Part shown: positions 1 through 6,778 of the stretch, in pieces
How positions within the stretch are numbered: the stretch's first letter is position 1
Layout of the letters: every line of letters starts with the position of its first letter
Source: Planctomycetota bacterium
GTDB lineage: Bacteria; Planctomycetota; PUPC01; DSUN01
NCBI GenBank assembly: GCA_016872875.1
Contig: VGYW01000143.1
Span: forward strand, 1 to 18,202
Reading direction: 5' to 3'
Length of the DNA: 18,202 nt
Position numbers and translations under genes: made by a program
Notes under the pieces: generated by a model
Databases searched by the model: none
What the model was told of the DNA's origin: nothing
The model's input: only the letters and a program-made list of their open reading frames with translations

Positions 1-728
1 AGGTCCTTGAGGAAGCGAGCGACGCGCTCGACGACGAGCCCGACGTAGCGGCGGCCCTTCTCGGCAGTGGCGGCGCGCGGGTCGCCCACGCCGGCGCTCC
101 TGGTGAGGAGGTGCCAGGGGCGCGTTATCTGCGCCCAGCCGCGGTTCACGGCCTCGAAACGGCTTGGGCGAGTCGCGCCGTCGTCGGCGTCCGCCAGGTG
201 AATCAGCTCGCCGAAGAGCGCCAGCCCCACGCTCGTCTCCATCTCGTCCGCGTGGTCGCCCGGGCGCTCGAAGATTTCCCGCACTTTGTCGCCCCCCACC
301 GTCCACCAGTCCACGGCTGCCAGGAAGACCTTCGTCTTGCCATACAGCTCGCGCAGGAGCGGCTTGAAGGAGTTGCCGCCGTGGCTGTTGAAGACCACCA
401 GCTTCAGGATGCCGTGGTGTTCGAGCGAGCGGACGATCTCCGTGACCATCGCGTCGAGGGCGTGCTGGCCCACGTGGATGGCGAGCGGGAACTCCAGGTG
501 ATTCGAGTTGACGCCGTAGGGAATCGTGGGCAGCAGCACAACCCTGGCGCCCATCTTGAGGGCCGCCTCGCAGCAGAGGTCGGCGATCTTCTCGCCGTGG
601 AAGGCGTCGGAGCCGTAGGGGATGTGCAGGTTGTGCGGCTCGGTGGCCCCCACGGGCAGCACGGCCACCTCGAAGCGCCGCTCCCGCACCGCCTTCAGCG
701 TCAGCTCGTCGAGTCGCCATTCCCGCAC
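1..728 (-). CDS. Creatininase-family amidohydrolase (partial)
   Basis: The minus-strand reading frame begins with GTG at 728 and is open for 242 codons to the left edge, where the C-terminus is cut off. The start is supported by a GGAAGGAGC ribosome site just upstream; the nearby ATG at 720 is out of frame. Motifs fit the creatininase (PF02633) family of metal-dependent amidohydrolases: PVGATEPHNLHIPYGSD near residues 25-41, FNSHGGN in the middle, and DHADEMETS further on. These supply the His, Glu and Asp ligands of a dinuclear metal site. The EPHNLH form replaces the usual EQHG. Family members hydrolyse cyclic amides such as creatinine or act in cofactor biosynthesis; the substrate here cannot be read from sequence. 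No signal peptide is seen, so it is probably cytosolic. It is divergent from the DUF4159 gene and has its own promoter. Confidence 0.88.
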   Translation of the reverse strand, partial: MREWRLDELTLKAVRERRFEVAVLPVGATEPHNLHIPYGSDAFHGEKIADLCCEAALKMGARVVLLPTIPYGVNSNHLEFPLAIHVGQHALDAMVTEIVRSLEHHGILKLVVFNSHGGNSFKPLLRELYGKTKVFLAAVDWWTVGGDKVREIFERPGDHADEMETSVGLALFGELIHLADADDGATRPSRFEAVNRGWAQITRPWHLLTRSAGVGDPRAATAEKGRRYVGLVVERVARFLKD

Positions 729-754
729 GGTCCTGCTCCTTCCCTCTCCGCCGC

Positions 755-783
755 ACTATAGCCATCTCGCCCGCCCCTGTCAA
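755..783 (-). promoter_or_regulatory. Sigma-70-type promoter of the creatininase gene
   Basis: On the minus strand TTGACA (783-778) is separated by exactly 17 bp from TATAGT (760-755). This is a 6/6 and a 5/6 match to the consensus in an otherwise GC-rich region. The start codon lies about 27 bp downstream of the -10 box, leaving room for a short leader with the GGAAGGAGC ribosome site. Confidence 0.75.
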
Positions 784-848
784 GAAGGGTTTAGAGCTGC
801 GTCTGGCCCCAAACTTTGGGGCTTGCCCTCAAGTGGCCGCTCGGGCTC

Positions 849-930
849 GTCGTCGTCCTCGTCGTCGTCGAGTCCGACGGGCCTCTCCATCATCAGGGGA
901 CTCGACGACGAGGACGACGACGACGACGAT
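849..930. repeat. GTC/GAC triplet inverted repeat (long hairpin)
   Basis: The left arm (849-875) is runs of GTC interrupted by one CTC and ending in GAGTCC. The right arm (898-930) is its near-perfect reverse complement, GGACTCGACGACGAGG followed by GAC repeats. The arms differ by one triplet in register, and about 22 bases form the loop. It lies between two divergent genes, upstream of the DUF4159 gene. The rest of 784-968 holds no convincing gene; open frames there are low-complexity Asp/Ser runs. Confidence 0.7.
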
Positions 931-968
931 TCGGAACCCCAAGACAGGGGGCGAGACTCGTTTAGCGC

Positions 969-996
969 TTGACAAACGCCTTTCATCCTGTAAACT
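969..996 (+). promoter_or_regulatory. Probable promoter of the DUF4159 gene
   Basis: A perfect TTGACA (969-974) is followed after 16 bp by TAAACT (991-996, 4/6 match), in a local AT-rich patch. The predicted transcript would start near 1003, about 80 bases before the chosen start codon. The promoter argues against the earlier in-frame TTG at 969 being a start codon, because that TTG is part of the -35 box. Confidence 0.55.
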
Positions 997-1085
997 ATAT
1001 GATGGGTTGGGGGAGAGCGCGCGCCTCGGCCTCTCGGCGGCCCCGGTGGGCGCGTCGGTGTGTCCTCTTTTGCGAGGGAACACAG

Positions 1086-2576
1086 GTGAAGAAGCGAACG
1101 GTCGGCGTGGCGGCAGTGGCGCTGGGCGCCCTGTTCCTGGGGGCGAGCATGATCATGGCGGCGGGCGTGCCGGATGTCGGTCCTTGCGGCAAGCCGCCGC
1201 CGCCCAAGCCGGCTCAGCGCGCAGGCGCCGAAGGCTTCCCACCGCTGCCCCTGCCCGCCACGCCCCAGCGCCGCACCGAGAAGAAGAAGCCGCCCACCCC
1301 GCCCGTCGTCGTCGTCAAAATCGTCACAGGCACCCCCCTCGACTGGGCGACCGACCAGAACGACATCAACAACCTCCTCGCCTGGATGCAGACCAAGCTC
1401 AAGATCACGTTCAGTTGCGAAGAGAAGAAGCTCTCGGAGGTCCCGCTGGACTCCGAACGCCTGCCCCTCCTCTACCGCACGGGCCACAACGCCTTCACGT
1501 TCAGCGAGAGCGAGCGCCAGGCCCTCCGCGACTACATCATCAGGGGCGGCTTCATCGTCTTCGACGCCTGCTGCGGGCGCAAGGAGTTCAGCGACTCTGT
1601 CCGCAAGGAGCTGGCCGCCATCTTCCCCGAGCGGCCGCTGAAGAAGCTCGAAGCCGACCACCCGCTCTACCGCTGCTACTACGACGTGCCTCTCGTCCAA
1701 TACACCCCCGCCACGGGAATCACAGGCTCGGCCCCGCCGCCCCTCGAGGGCATCGAGATCGGCTGCCGAACCGCCGTCGTCTTCTCCCCCCTCGACCTTA
1801 GCTGCGGCTGGGACATGCACACCCACGCCACGAGCGCCGGCGTGGTGAGCGAGGACGCCCTCAAGCTCGGCGCAAACCTCATCGCCTACGCCACCGCCAC
1901 CAAGGCGATGGGCCACTCCCTCGCCGAAAGCCGCGTGTTCGTGGACAAGGATACCTCGCGCGCCGACAAGTTCCGCATCGGACAGGTGGTCCACGGCGGG
2001 GACTGCAATCCCGATCCCGCCGGCCTCTCGACCCTGCTCGACACCGTGAGCGGCACGTCCGCGATGAAGGTCAGCTTCGCCACCCAGCACCTCAAGCTCG
2101 ACAGCGCCGAGCTCACCACGTTCCCCTTCATCTACATGACCGGCCACGGCGACTTCACGCTCAGCCAGGCCGAGGTCTCGGCACTCCAGCGCTACCTCAA
2201 GGCCGGCGGGTTCCTCATGGCCGACGCCTGCTGCGGCCGGCGGGCCTTCGACGCCGCATTCCGACGCGAAATCGCGCGCGCACTCCCCGACACCAAGCTC
2301 GTCACCCTCGACCCCAAGCACCCCATCTTCTCCGTCCACTACAAGGTCGGGGCCGTCAACTACAGCCAGGCCGCCGTCGTCCAGCGCAAGATACAGAGCC
2401 CCGGCCCCGCCCACCTCGAAGGCGTGCTCATCAACGGCGAGCTCGCCGTCGTCTACAGCCCCTACGACCTCGGCTGCGGCTGGGAGCTCAAGCCCCACCC
2501 CTACGCCGTCGGCTACGAGTCCCGCGACGCCCTCCAGCTCGGCGTCAACATCGTCATGCACGCCGTCACGCACTGA
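1086..2576 (+). CDS. Exported protein with two DUF4159 domains
   Basis: This is a 496-aa protein. The GTG start was chosen because it follows a GAGGGA ribosome site and opens a textbook signal peptide: KKR, then a hydrophobic stretch ending MAAG near residue 27. A Pro/Lys-rich linker follows. Then come two homologous DUF4159 (PF13709) units, about residues 76-272 and 282-496. Each has a TGH motif, a GGF-DACCGR motif (Cys pairs near 161-162 and 381-382), an HP(I/L) motif and an SP-DL-CGW motif. DUF4159 proteins are often exported or membrane-linked in Planctomycetota and Acidobacteriota, and their biochemical role is unknown. The repeats resemble a class I glutamine-amidotransferase-like fold by general knowledge of the family, which is not proven here. 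The next gene starts about 50 bp downstream and may be co-transcribed. Confidence 0.85.
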   Translation: MKKRTVGVAAVALGALFLGASMIMAAGVPDVGPCGKPPPPKPAQRAGAEGFPPLPLPATPQRRTEKKKPPTPPVVVVKIVTGTPLDWATDQNDINNLLAWMQTKLKITFSCEEKKLSEVPLDSERLPLLYRTGHNAFTFSESERQALRDYIIRGGFIVFDACCGRKEFSDSVRKELAAIFPERPLKKLEADHPLYRCYYDVPLVQYTPATGITGSAPPPLEGIEIGCRTAVVFSPLDLSCGWDMHTHATSAGVVSEDALKLGANLIAYATATKAMGHSLAESRVFVDKDTSRADKFRIGQVVHGGDCNPDPAGLSTLLDTVSGTSAMKVSFATQHLKLDSAELTTFPFIYMTGHGDFTLSQAEVSALQRYLKAGGFLMADACCGRRAFDAAFRREIARALPDTKLVTLDPKHPIFSVHYKVGAVNYSQAAVVQRKIQSPGPAHLEGVLINGELAVVYSPYDLGCGWELKPHPYAVGYESRDALQLGVNIVMHAVTH

Positions 2577-2585
2577 AGCCCAGCT

Positions 2586-2683
2586 TCGAGCGGCGAGCCA
2601 CGAGCTTCGAGCTTCCATAAGAGGGTTTGTGCGCTTGCTTTCGTGTCCCCAGGCTCGTGGCTCGTGGCTCGCGGCTCGCCGCT
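2586..2683. repeat. Imperfect inverted repeat, REP-like
   Basis: AGCGGCGAGCCACGAGC (2589-2605) and GCTCGCGGCTCGCCGCT (2667-2683) are reverse complements at 16 of 17 positions. Further GCTCGTGG copies stand at 2653-2666. The element fills the gap after the DUF4159 gene and runs into the predicted N-terminus of the next gene. Confidence 0.6.
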
Positions 2684-3474
2684 TGCGCCAGATATGGCTC
2701 ATGGCTGCGCTAGGGGCGTTTGGGGCGGTCACCGCCGCGGCGGATGAGCTCCTGCCTTTCCTCTTCGCCCACCAGAAAGCCAGCGCCCTCGCCGTCGAGA
2801 AGAAGTGGCAGGAGGCGGCGAAGGCCTACGGAGCTTTCGCCGCTGAGAGGGGCGAGGACCCCTGCGCGCCGCTCGCCGCGGCTCTCCAGGGCATCATCCT
2901 GCGACGCGAGCTCGACCAGCCCGCCCAGGCGCGAGAGGCGTTCCTGCGTGCGGCGAAGGCGCCCGACACCCCCTTCGGCCGGGCGGTGCGCGAGCTCGCA
3001 CGCGGTTGGCTCGCTCGACTCCAGATGGAGCAGCTCGACGCCGCGCTCCGCCGCTACTGGGCCGACAAGATCGAATACCCCGAGAAGCTCGATGGCCTCG
3101 TGGCGCGCAAGCTGGCGGCCCCCGAGCTGCTCGTGGACCCCTGGGGCAAGCCCTTCGCTTATGCCACAAGGCCCCTCAAGGCGCGGCCAGACCTCCCGCG
3201 CCAGGTCTACACGCTGGCCTGCACCGCCATCGAGGAGGACAGCCGCGGGCTCAAGGCCGCCTTCGCCCACACCCTCGCGTTTCCGAAGCGCTTTCAGCTC
3301 AAGGCCATCGGCGGCGTCAAGCCCCTCGTCGCCCTCCTCGCCTTCGAGGACAAGACGAAGAAGGCCGTCAACGTGGTTGAAGGCGAAAAGGTGGACGGCG
3401 CGACCCTCGTGAGGCTGACCCCCCAGGGCGCCATCCTCATCGGCGGCTGCTCCGTCGCCGTCCTGGCCAAGTGA
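2629..3474 (+). CDS. Exported protein with TPR-like and pseudopilin-like parts
   Basis: The protein is 281 aa from the GTG at 2629, which follows AAGAGGG with short spacing. The start is uncertain: codons 9-18 are REP-like repeat DNA. TTG at 2683 or ATG at 2701 would give a shorter signal peptide ending near TAAADE. After the signal sequence there is a helical TPR-like stretch (about residues 50-130: EKKWQEAAKAYGAF, QPAQAREAFLRAAK). A segment around 140-175, with YPEKLDGLV and VDPWGKPFAY, closely resembles the C-terminal part of type II secretion pseudopilins (GspG). The C-terminus (VEGEKVDGATLVRLTPQGA) resembles the GspC/PilP-type small domain. I infer an envelope protein tied to secretion or pilus-like machinery; no prepilin cleavage site is visible. 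It follows the DUF4159 gene on the same strand. Confidence 0.7.
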   Translation: MRLLSCPQARGSWLAARRLRQIWLMAALGAFGAVTAAADELLPFLFAHQKASALAVEKKWQEAAKAYGAFAAERGEDPCAPLAAALQGIILRRELDQPAQAREAFLRAAKAPDTPFGRAVRELARGWLARLQMEQLDAALRRYWADKIEYPEKLDGLVARKLAAPELLVDPWGKPFAYATRPLKARPDLPRQVYTLACTAIEEDSRGLKAAFAHTLAFPKRFQLKAIGGVKPLVALLAFEDKTKKAVNVVEGEKVDGATLVRLTPQGAILIGGCSVAVLAK

Positions 3475-3500
3475 TGGAGACCCTCAGTCCACCGTGCCCC

Positions 3501-3985
3501 AAGGAAGGGGACGAGACTGCCGCCGCCCCGGCGTCTTGCTCCCGAAGGGAGCGTAGTGGGTAGCCGGCGGCTTCAGCCGCCGGATCACGGCGCGGAGAAG
3601 GAAGGGGACGAGACTGCCGCCGCCCCGGCGTCTTGCTCCCGAAGGGAGCGTAGTGGGTAGCCGGCGGCTTCAGCCGCCGGATCACGGCGCGGAAAAGGAA
3701 GGGGACGAGACTGCCGCCGCCCCGGCGTCTTGCTCCCGAAGGGAGCGTAGTGGGTAGCCGGCGGCTTCAGCCGCCGGATCACGGCGCGGAGAAGGAAGGG
3801 GACGAGACTGCCGCCGCCCCGGCGTCTTGCTCCCGAAGGGAGCGTAGTGGGTAGCCGGCGGCTTCAGCCGCCGGATCACGGCGCGGAGAAGGAAGGGGAC
3901 GAGACTGCCGCCGCCCCGGCGTCTTGCTCCCGAAGGGAGCGTAGTGGGTAGCCGGCGGCTTCAGCCGCCGGATCACGGCGCGGAA
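3501..3985. repeat. Five tandem copies of a 97-bp unit with two hairpins
   Basis: Copies start at 3501, 3598, 3695, 3792 and 3889. They appear almost identical; the clearest difference is G to A near the end of copy 2 (GGAG versus GGAA). Each unit begins AAGGAAGGGGACGAGACTGC and contains two perfect hairpins. The first is GCTCCC-GAA-GGGAGC. The second is a 9-bp stem, CCGGCGGCT-TC-AGCCGCCGG. GTAGTGGGTA joins them. The unit length is not a multiple of three, so the open frames that run across copies do not repeat a peptide in register. The array fills most of the space between the exported-protein gene and the acyl-CoA dehydrogenase. Confidence 0.95.
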
Positions 3986-3993
3986 GTTGTATC

Positions 3994-4064
3994 AGTCCCG
4001 AAGGGACGACAGAAACGGCGGGCGCAGGGCGCTCCAGGAGCAGTTCTGCCGTCCCTTCGGGACT
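3994..4064. repeat. Inverted pair of GTCCC-GAA-GGGAC hairpin repeats
   Basis: AGTCCCGAAGGGACGACAGAA-type sequence at 3994-4014 is the reverse complement, with one mismatch, of 4044-4064. Each arm is itself a small hairpin. The 29-bp centre holds nothing recognisable. The element abuts the 97-bp tandem array and belongs to the same repeat family. Confidence 0.8.
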
Positions 4065-4083
4065 GGACCGTGGGGGAACACCC

Positions 4084-4134
4084 GATCCGGCGGCTGAAGC
4101 CGCCGGCTACCCACTATCGTCCCTTCGGGACTGG
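4084..4134 (-). repeat. Reverse-orientation partial copy of the 97-bp unit
   Basis: This stretch begins GATCCGGCGGCTGAAGCCGC and ends CCCTTCGGGACTGG. About 47 bases match the reverse complement of the two-hairpin part of the tandem unit, with three differences clustered in the smaller hairpin and its edge. It sits roughly 85 bp before the acyl-CoA dehydrogenase start. Confidence 0.8.
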
Positions 4135-4217
4135 GCGGCGAGGAATGCCGCGTTGCCTGCGTGACTAAGGAGCCAGTCTCCTTATCTGTGCGCCGGCCTA
4201 CATGGAGAGCACTGACG

Positions 4218-6008
4218 ATGCCCAATTTCTACGACGATAACCCGGACATCCGGCTCAACCTCGATCAGGCGCCGCTTGCGGAGATCGCGCGCCTCCGCGA
4301 GCGCGACTTCGCCGAGGCGGGGCAATACCCCTTCGCCCCCCGCGACGCCGCCGACGCCATCGAGAACTACCACGACACGCTCCGCATCGTGGGCGACATC
4401 GCGGGCGACTTCATCGCCCCGCGCGCCGAGGACGTTGACCGCGAGGGCGCCACCTGGCACGACGGCGTCGTAACCTACGCGCCCGGCACCCAGGAGGCCC
4501 TCGACCGCCTCTCGGGCGCCGACCTGATGGGCTTCACGCTCCCACGCAAGTACGGCGGCATCTTCATGCCCCACACCGTCTACGCCGCCGCAATCGAGAT
4601 GGTCTCGCGCGGCGACGCCGCACTCATGACCCTCTTCGGCCTCCAGGACATCGCGGAGACCATCCTCCGCTTCGCCTCCGACGAGCTGAAGGACCAATAC
4701 CTCCCCCGCTTCGCCTCCGGCGAGGCCACGGGCGCGATGGTCCTCACCGAGCCCGACGCCGGCTCCGACCTCCAGGCCGTCAGGCTCAAGGCCAGCCCCG
4801 ACCCCAACGACCCCAACCTCTGGCGCCTCAACGGCGTCAAGCGCTTCATCACCAACGGCTGCGGGGACATGCTGCTCGTCCTCGCCCGGTCGGAGGAGGG
4901 GACGAAGGACGGCCGCGGCCTCTCGCTCCTCCTCGCCGAGAAGGGGCAGGGCCTCCGCGTCCGCCGAATCGAGGACAAGCTCGGCATCCACGGCTCCCCA
5001 ACCTGCGAGCTACAGTTCACAAACTGCCCCGCCCGCCTCGTCGGCCGCCGACGCTTCGGCCTCATCAAGTACACGATGGACCTCATGAACGGCGCCCGCC
5101 TCGCCATCGCCGCCCAGGGCGTCGGCCTCTGCGAGGCCGCCTACCGCGAGGCACTCGCCTACGCCCACTCCCGCGAGCAGTTCGGAAAGGCCATCGTCCA
5201 ATTCCCCGCCGTCGCCGAGCTCCTCGTCGGCATGCGCCTCAAGCTCGAGCTCGCCCGCACCCTCACCATTGACTGCGGCGTGGCCGTTGACTTCGAGAAG
5301 GAATACGAAGCCCTCCAGTCCGTCCCTGCCCGCGAAACACGCGAAAAGGACGCGAAAACCCAATCTTCGTCTGAAATCAGAAATCAGAAATCAGAAATCA
5401 GAAATCAACCGGACGCCAAGACCCTCTATAAGAGGTGGCATGGATATGCCTCCTCCCTCACCCCGATGGCCAAATACTACGCCTCCGAGGCCGCGGTGGA
5501 GCTGTGCAATTCGGCACTCGCCGTGCTGGGCGGCAGCGGCTTCATGCGCGACTACCCCATCGAGCGCTACCTCCGCGACGCCCGCATCACCAACATCTAC
5601 GAAGGCACCAGCCAGCTCCAGGTCGTCGCCATCCTCGCCGGCCTCCTCGGCGGCGACCTCGACAGCCTCTTCGCCGACTTCGCCGCGCGCCCCTACACCG
5701 GCGCCACCGCCAAGCACCTCCCCGCGGTCACCGAGGCCCTCGACCGCTACCGCAAGGCCCTCGACTACGTCAAGGGGCGGGCAGAGCGCGACTACACCGA
5801 CCTCGTGGCCCGCAACCTCGCGGACATGGCGATTGACGTCTACAACGCCTTCCGCCTCATGCAGTTTGGCGAGGTCAGTGAGAGCAAGGCCCTCCTCGCC
5901 GACCTCTTCGTCCCCGCCATGAGCCGCCGCGTGCGCTCCGCCTCCGACGCCGTCCTCTGCGGCAACCGCCTCCTCCTCGACGCCTACCCCGCCCTCCTCG
6001 GCGCATAG
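4218..6008 (+). CDS. Acyl-CoA dehydrogenase (about 600-aa type)
   Basis: The 596-aa flavoenzyme is predicted to oxidise an acyl-CoA thioester to the 2-enoyl-CoA, passing electrons to ETF. ATG at 4218 was chosen because GGAGAG lies 8 bases upstream. The N-terminal helical domain is followed by the flavin-binding middle domain (MVLTEPDAGSDLQ near residue 175, RFITNG near 211). The C-terminal helical domain carries AYAHSREQFGK and GGSGFMRDYP. NIYEGTSQLQ has the probable catalytic base Glu462 at the position used by short-chain-type dehydrogenases. The length and extra C-terminal helices fit the larger FadE5/DmdC-like subgroup; the chain-length preference cannot be told. A hydrophilic insertion near residues 374-398 is built from a heptanucleotide repeat. 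The gene converges with the endonuclease gene, with only 11 bp between the stops and no clear terminator. Confidence 0.93.
   Translation: MPNFYDDNPDIRLNLDQAPLAEIARLRERDFAEAGQYPFAPRDAADAIENYHDTLRIVGDIAGDFIAPRAEDVDREGATWHDGVVTYAPGTQEALDRLSGADLMGFTLPRKYGGIFMPHTVYAAAIEMVSRGDAALMTLFGLQDIAETILRFASDELKDQYLPRFASGEATGAMVLTEPDAGSDLQAVRLKASPDPNDPNLWRLNGVKRFITNGCGDMLLVLARSEEGTKDGRGLSLLLAEKGQGLRVRRIEDKLGIHGSPTCELQFTNCPARLVGRRRFGLIKYTMDLMNGARLAIAAQGVGLCEAAYREALAYAHSREQFGKAIVQFPAVAELLVGMRLKLELARTLTIDCGVAVDFEKEYEALQSVPARETREKDAKTQSSSEIRNQKSEIRNQPDAKTLYKRWHGYASSLTPMAKYYASEAAVELCNSALAVLGGSGFMRDYPIERYLRDARITNIYEGTSQLQVVAILAGLLGGDLDSLFADFAARPYTGATAKHLPAVTEALDRYRKALDYVKGRAERDYTDLVARNLADMAIDVYNAFRLMQFGEVSESKALLADLFVPAMSRRVRSASDAVLCGNRLLLDAYPALLGA
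5373..5407 (+). repeat. Five tandem GAAATCA heptamers inside the dehydrogenase gene
   Basis: The heptamer is repeated five times with no mismatch. Three heptamers equal seven codons, so the repeat encodes the periodic peptide SEIRNQK. Base composition is strikingly AT-rich against its surroundings, and the reading frame is kept on both sides. Confidence 0.95.
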
Positions 6009-6019
6009 GAGCCCGCCCC

Positions 6020-6742
6020 CTACGTCGGCGACTTTGCTGGGGTGACGCGGAACCGCTCTTCGCCATACTTGGCATAGTAGTAGTGAATGCTCCGCCGGGC
6101 GATCTCGTGCATGATTTCAGCCATCTCCTCGGCGGTCCATGCTGCCACCTTGAAGAAGAAACTGCCTCGGTTGAACTGGCCACGTTCGCCCTGGTTCACC
6201 ACGTGAATCTTGTTGAGCGGCCCAAACATGGCTATAGTCACCACCCTATCCAGGATGCTGCTGGATTCGGCGAAGTCGCACCCGTCCCCGAAACACACAA
6301 AGGGCACAATGCCTTCGCTGAGCATCGCGGTGCGAAAGCCGATCACGTTCTTGCCTAGCCGCTCGATCGCGTTACCTCGGGCCTGTGGTGGCTTCCCCTC
6401 AGCGCTCCGCAGATCGTTCGTGCCTTGGTTCTTGACCTCGACGATCAGGACGGGATAGGGCGCGCCGTACCGGTCTTGAATAGACAGGATTCCACCGTCT
6501 GGGCGCATTGCTGACGTGTCGAAGTAGTAGAAGAACTCAACGTCCGGGAACAAGCGCCTGAGCTTGCCCACGACATCCGCGAGTTTCCAATGCCGTTCAT
6601 GCTTGAGTTCGACGCCAAACTCCGCGCGAAGGCGCTCGGCGACCACCGCCAGCGCCTTGCCCAAGCGGCCCTCCTGCTTCTTGGAGGTCAGGTTGATGAC
6701 CGTGCCCGCCCGTTGCTCTCTCAGGTGATGCTTTCGTGCCAC
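6020..6742 (-). CDS. EcoRI-like type II restriction endonuclease
   Basis: The 240-aa protein starts at GTG 6742, behind TAGGAGG at good spacing. It resembles EcoRI/RsrI along much of its length. PDGGI (Asp82) is followed 20 residues later by the VEVKNQG motif (Glu102, Lys104), reproducing the spacing of EcoRI Asp91-Glu111-Lys113 in the PD-(D/E)xK metal site. GNAIERLGKN at 123-132 matches the EcoRI recognition segment GNAIERSHKN. The N-terminal TSKKQ region and the MLSEG-PFVCF strand also align by eye. It is shorter than EcoRI (277 aa), mainly between the catalytic Lys and GNAIER. It should cut double-stranded DNA as a dimer. GAATTC is the natural guess for its site but is not proven. It is 36 bp downstream of the methyltransferase gene in the same operon. 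Confidence 0.9.
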   Translation of the reverse strand: MARKHHLREQRAGTVINLTSKKQEGRLGKALAVVAERLRAEFGVELKHERHWKLADVVGKLRRLFPDVEFFYYFDTSAMRPDGGILSIQDRYGAPYPVLIVEVKNQGTNDLRSAEGKPPQARGNAIERLGKNVIGFRTAMLSEGIVPFVCFGDGCDFAESSSILDRVVTIAMFGPLNKIHVVNQGERGQFNRGSFFFKVAAWTAEEMAEIMHEIARRSIHYYYAKYGEERFRVTPAKSPT

Positions 6743-6778
6743 GACTGGCCTCCTACCCCCCGCGGCTTCCGTCGTTGC

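Noticed and set aside
111..761. 216-aa plus-strand frame at the left end
   Set aside because: It is the antisense of the creatininase-family gene, whose motifs and promoter are clear.
806..822. GCCCCAAACTTTGGGGC palindrome as a terminator
   Set aside because: The stem has almost no loop and no U-run follows on either strand.
780..2732. 650-aa minus-strand frame opposite the DUF4159 gene
   Set aside because: It mirrors the codon pattern of the plus-strand gene, is low in complexity, and shows no domain or ribosome site.
3437..3976. Series of 65-82 aa minus-strand frames in the tandem array
   Set aside because: They arise from the 97-bp repeats, change frame from copy to copy, and lack ribosome sites.
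3501..3985. CRISPR array
   Set aside because: The units are contiguous and near-identical over their full 97 bp, with no unique spacers and no cas genes.
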